Program-made: the position numbers and the translations under genes
The notes under the pieces: model-generated
Databases searched by the model: none
Seen by the model: only the letters and a program-made list of their open reading frames with translations
What the model was told of the DNA's origin: nothing
Shown here: positions 61,233 to 64,000 of the stretch, in pieces
Layout: each line of letters begins with the position of its first letter
Position numbering within the stretch: position 1 is the first letter of the stretch
From: Flavihumibacter sp. ZG627
GTDB taxonomy: Bacteria > Bacteroidota > Bacteroidia > Chitinophagales > Chitinophagaceae
Reading direction: 5' to 3'
Assembly (NCBI RefSeq): GCF_000814325.1
Contig: NZ_JPHF01000003.1
Coordinates: 522,390 to 586,389, forward strand
DNA length: 64,000 nucleotides

Positions 61233-62267
61233 TCAATAACTCATCTCATCCAGCTTAACCTTGCCCTTGAATGTCCAGAATACAAAACTGGTATAGATGG
61301 CTACCAGCGGTGTACCGATCAGTGCAATGGTAAGTAGTATCCGCATGGTTTTGGTGGATGATGCTCCATTGTGAATGGTAATACTATTGGCGGCATCATT
61401 GCTCGCATAAACAAGATTGGGAAATACTTCCATCGCTATGGTGATCAGTAAACTTGCAATGGTGATGGCCGAACTCAAAAAGGCAAAGCGGTAGTTTCCC
61501 TTCTTCAGTTGCCGCGGTATATTGGCAATGGCAAGAAACATCAATACGGGGAAGATAAAATACTGCGGACTGCTCCTGAATGTATTGCTGAGGTGAGGAA
61601 TATACAGAAGGGTATACAAGGTGGTGACACCAAATGCCACCAGGAAAAACACATTGAAATTCTTGGCAAGGATGGTTAGCTTGGTATAAAGCCGGTTCTC
61701 TGTTTTCATGGCGAGGTATATGGCGCCATGCATCATGAACAAGGCCAGCGTGGTGATGGCCACCAGCACGGAGAAGGGATTGATAAACGACAGGAACTCT
61801 CCCGTGAATTCTTTATTCTCATTGAGGGGAATGCCCATCGCAACATTTCCCAGCATTAGTCCGAGTGATAAGGTCACCACGATGCAGGCAAAAGAATAGA
61901 TAATATCCCAGGTGAGCCGCCAGATCCTGCCGGGCTCCTTACTCCTGAACTCAATGGCCACGGCCCGCCAGATTAATCCAACCAGGAAGATCATCACCGG
62001 CACATAAAATGCGGAGAACACTGCCGCATAGGCAACAGGAAATCCGGCGAACAAGGCACCGCCGCCAATTACCAGCCATACTTCGTTGCCATCCCAAACC
62101 GGACCGATAGCGTTGAGTGCAATACGCCTGCTGTTCTCCTTCTTCAGGAAAAGATGCAGCGCCCCTGCGCCGAGGTCAAATCCATCCAGTATGGCATAGC
62201 CGCTGATAACAGCGCCGAATACCAGAAACCACCATGTATTATAATCGATTCCCAAAAACATCTCCAT
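61233..62267 (-). CDS. cydB: Cytochrome bd ubiquinol oxidase subunit II
   Basis: A 344-aa polytopic protein: WWFLVFGAVISGYAILDGFDLGAGALHLFL at the start, NAIGPVWDGNEVWLVIGGGALFAGFP and RSKEPGRIWRLTWD are CydB signatures. It forms the high-affinity terminal oxidase with CydA. It starts 5 nt after the cydA stop. A degenerate copy of residues about 240-274 lies 2.8 kb to the left. Confidence 0.97.
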   Translation of the reverse strand: MEMFLGIDYNTWWFLVFGAVISGYAILDGFDLGAGALHLFLKKENSRRIALNAIGPVWDGNEVWLVIGGGALFAGFPVAYAAVFSAFYVPVMIFLVGLIWRAVAIEFRSKEPGRIWRLTWDIIYSFACIVVTLSLGLMLGNVAMGIPLNENKEFTGEFLSFINPFSVLVAITTLALFMMHGAIYLAMKTENRLYTKLTILAKNFNVFFLVAFGVTTLYTLLYIPHLSNTFRSSPQYFIFPVLMFLAIANIPRQLKKGNYRFAFLSSAITIASLLITIAMEVFPNLVYASNDAANSITIHNGASSTKTMRILLTIALIGTPLVAIYTSFVFWTFKGKVKLDEMSY

Positions 62268-62272
62268 TATTT

Positions 62273-63667
62273 TTAAGTTTTGCCGCCGCGCAGCATCGGG
62301 TTTTCACGTACGCCGAAATGTTCTGTATCCTCTTCTGAAGCAGATGTATGCATAACCGGCCCATGCTTTATTTTTTTATTCAGCAGATACAAAAACAAGA
62401 CAAACAGGGTAGCATATACGAGGGTGAACAATACCAGTGAAAACAGCACCTGCTCAGCTCTCACCGATTTCGATAATGCGTCTGATGTTCTCAGCAGTCC
62501 ATATACCACCCATGGCTGGCGGCCCATCTCGGCGGCAAACCATCCGGCCTGGTTGGCAACCTGTGGTAATAGTACCGCCCACACAAAAACCATCATCAGC
62601 CATCTGCTGTCAAAGAGTTTGCTGCGCATCCATAACCAGGAGGCATAACCGCTGATAACGATCAGCATCATGCCGATGGCCACCATGATATGATAAAACT
62701 GGAATACCGCATTCACCTGTGATGGCTTGTCTTCGGGGGCAAAGGCATTGAGCCCCGTTACCGGCTTATTGAAATCCTGGTAGAGTAAAAAGGAGAGTCC
62801 CCCCGGTATTTTGATCCCCGTTGTTTTCTGTGTTTTCTGATCAACCCATCCCAGCAGGTACATATCACCTCTGGCGCTGCTATCGTAATGCCCTTCCAGA
62901 GCTGCCAGTTTTGCGGGCTGGTGTTCTGCAACCACTTCTGAGCTGGCATGACCTGCCACCAGTTGCAGCAACGAGAATACCGTAGCCACTGCCAGCGCGA
63001 TCTTAAAAGATGGCTTTGCTATTTCGAGGAATTTACCTTTCAAGATATACCATGCATTCACGCTCAATACCAGGAATGCCCCTGCGAGGAAAGCGCCGAT
63101 CCACACATGCCATAGCCTTTCCATGCTGGAGGGATTAAACACCATTTCCCAGAAATCAGTGATCTCGGCACGAGCATCCAGTCCCGCCCCTGCAATATGA
63201 TAACCTGCCGGCGTTTGTTGCCAGCTGTTAGCCACCACGATCCATACGGCGCTGAACATCGATCCAACAAATACCATGATGGTTGAGAAGAAATGCACTC
63301 TTGAACTCACGCGGTTCCAGCCAAAGAGGAGAATGCCCAAGAAGCCGCTCTCCAGGGCGAAGGCGAAGATCCCTTCTGCTGCGAGGGCGCTGCCGAAAAT
63401 ATCACCCACATATCTCGAGTAGGTTGCCCAGTTAGTACCGAATTCAAATTCCATGATGATGCCGGTGGCCACACCGAGGCCGAAAATGAGGGCAAAGATC
63501 TTGATCCAGAAGCGGGTCATGTCTTCGTAGATCTTTTGGTTGGTGCGGAGGTACATTCCTTCCATGATCACGAGGATGAGCCCGAGGCCAATACTAAGCG
63601 GCGGGTAGATATAATGGAATGAAATGGTGAAGGCAAATTGTATCCTCGACAGAATTTCTACATCCAT
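62273..63667 (-). CDS. cydA: Cytochrome bd ubiquinol oxidase subunit I
   Basis: A 464-aa subunit that oxidises quinol and reduces O2 using haems b558, b595 and d. Seen: RIQFAFTISFHYIYPPLSIG with the first haem-ligand His (FHYIYPP), GLGVATGIIMEFEFGTNWATYS, FALESGFLGILLFGWNRVS, a short Q-loop (KIPGGLSFLLYQ), and WFAAEMGRQPWVVYGLLRT. The short Q-loop puts it in the CydA-short group. It is the first gene of cydAB. Confidence 0.97.
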   Translation of the reverse strand: MDVEILSRIQFAFTISFHYIYPPLSIGLGLILVIMEGMYLRTNQKIYEDMTRFWIKIFALIFGLGVATGIIMEFEFGTNWATYSRYVGDIFGSALAAEGIFAFALESGFLGILLFGWNRVSSRVHFFSTIMVFVGSMFSAVWIVVANSWQQTPAGYHIAGAGLDARAEITDFWEMVFNPSSMERLWHVWIGAFLAGAFLVLSVNAWYILKGKFLEIAKPSFKIALAVATVFSLLQLVAGHASSEVVAEHQPAKLAALEGHYDSSARGDMYLLGWVDQKTQKTTGIKIPGGLSFLLYQDFNKPVTGLNAFAPEDKPSQVNAVFQFYHIMVAIGMMLIVISGYASWLWMRSKLFDSRWLMMVFVWAVLLPQVANQAGWFAAEMGRQPWVVYGLLRTSDALSKSVRAEQVLFSLVLFTLVYATLFVLFLYLLNKKIKHGPVMHTSASEEDTEHFGVRENPMLRGGKT

Positions 63668-63760
63668 AGTATCCGGTTTGGGAGATGGTGTTGATTGCTT
63701 TTACCAAATTAATATTTCTTATTTTTTCGTTTTAAAACAATTTACCTGATAACTGTAAAT

Positions 63761-64000
63761 TTCATTTTCTACTATCCCGCCGCCACCCGCAGCCTCAGCT
63801 ATGATGCCAACGGCAATATCCTTACCATGAGTCACCTGGCCTGGAAACCCGATGCCAGCTTTGTGCTGGACAGCCTGCTGTACACCTATGCCACTAATAC
63901 CAACCGGCTGCAGAATGTGTATGACCGTCGCAATGACCTGCTGGGTGATTTTAAAACAGCGGCCCAGCACACGCAGGCAAAAACCAGTGCCACCATCGAC
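63761..64000 (+). CDS. RHS/YD-repeat fragment (5'-truncated, runs off the right edge)
   Basis: From about 63761 a plus-strand frame reads YPAATRSLSYDANGNILTMSH, LLYTYATNTNRLQNVYDRRND and GDFKTAAQH, which is the YD-repeat pattern of RHS proteins (SYDANGN...YTY..NRL..V.D). Repeat coding begins abruptly after non-coding DNA and no signal peptide or earlier repeats are present. It is either a 5'-truncated remnant or an orphan tip whose remainder lies beyond the window. An in-frame ATG occurs at 63829. Confidence 0.72.

Noticed and set aside
63719..63970. Minus-strand reading frame at the right edge
   Set aside because: It is antisense to a clear YD-repeat coding frame on the plus strand.

Overview
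The window reads as chromosomal DNA of a Bacteroidota bacterium, most likely a Chitinophagaceae-like member. The basis is a SusC/SusD/SusE outer-membrane locus, a type IX secretion C-terminal tail on an amylase, the Bacteroidota-specific small ribosomal protein THX, weak or absent Shine-Dalgarno sites, and repeated TAnnTTTG (-7) promoter elements. No database search was possible, so family names rest on motifs and order recognised by eye.

Layout. 1-1022: 5' part of ligA, running off the left edge. 1.1-10.6 kb: an alpha-glucan utilisation locus (secreted GH13 amylase, Nudix/NrtR-type regulator, SusC, SusD, SusE-like lipoprotein, strong terminator). Near-identical 17-bp palindromes sit before the amylase and before susC and probably are the regulator's operators. 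10.6-31.7 kb: housekeeping DNA with rplM-rpsI, rpsB-tsf, pyrH (separated from tsf by an esterase and an ABC exporter), pdxH, THX, HU, xth, a LOG protein, a CPBP protease, a split methionine synthase with a structured upstream leader, recR and several surface or membrane proteins. 31.8 kb: tRNA-Arg(CCU).

32-38.1 kb: two Crp/Fnr-type regulators bracket redox genes (luciferase-like flavoenzyme; F420-reductase-like, YceI, DoxX, DODA-type dioxygenase, SDR). FNR-box-like palindromes lie at matching distances from two of the promoters. 38.3-46.8 kb: Tag glycosylase, a DUF2975/HTH pair, an ABC ATPase with a permease-M1 peptidase fusion, and an SNF2 helicase. 46.8-58.6 kb: accessory and miscellaneous genes, including two toxin-antitoxin modules (Doc-like and PIN-like), a DUF1593 protein, an ankyrin protein, a channel-like protein with a non-canonical filter, an intradiol-dioxygenase-like lipoprotein, an agmatine-deiminase-like lipoprotein, a nitrilase and a GT39-like membrane protein.

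58.6-61.2 kb: an AT-rich insert holding a frameshifted cysteine-rich lipoprotein gene and a two-gene ABC transporter. It is flanked on the left by a degenerate roughly 100-bp piece of cydB and on the right by the intact cydB. This is the least ordinary part of the window. 61.2-63.7 kb: cydAB (bd oxidase). The right edge carries the start of an RHS/YD-repeat reading frame that appears 5'-truncated.
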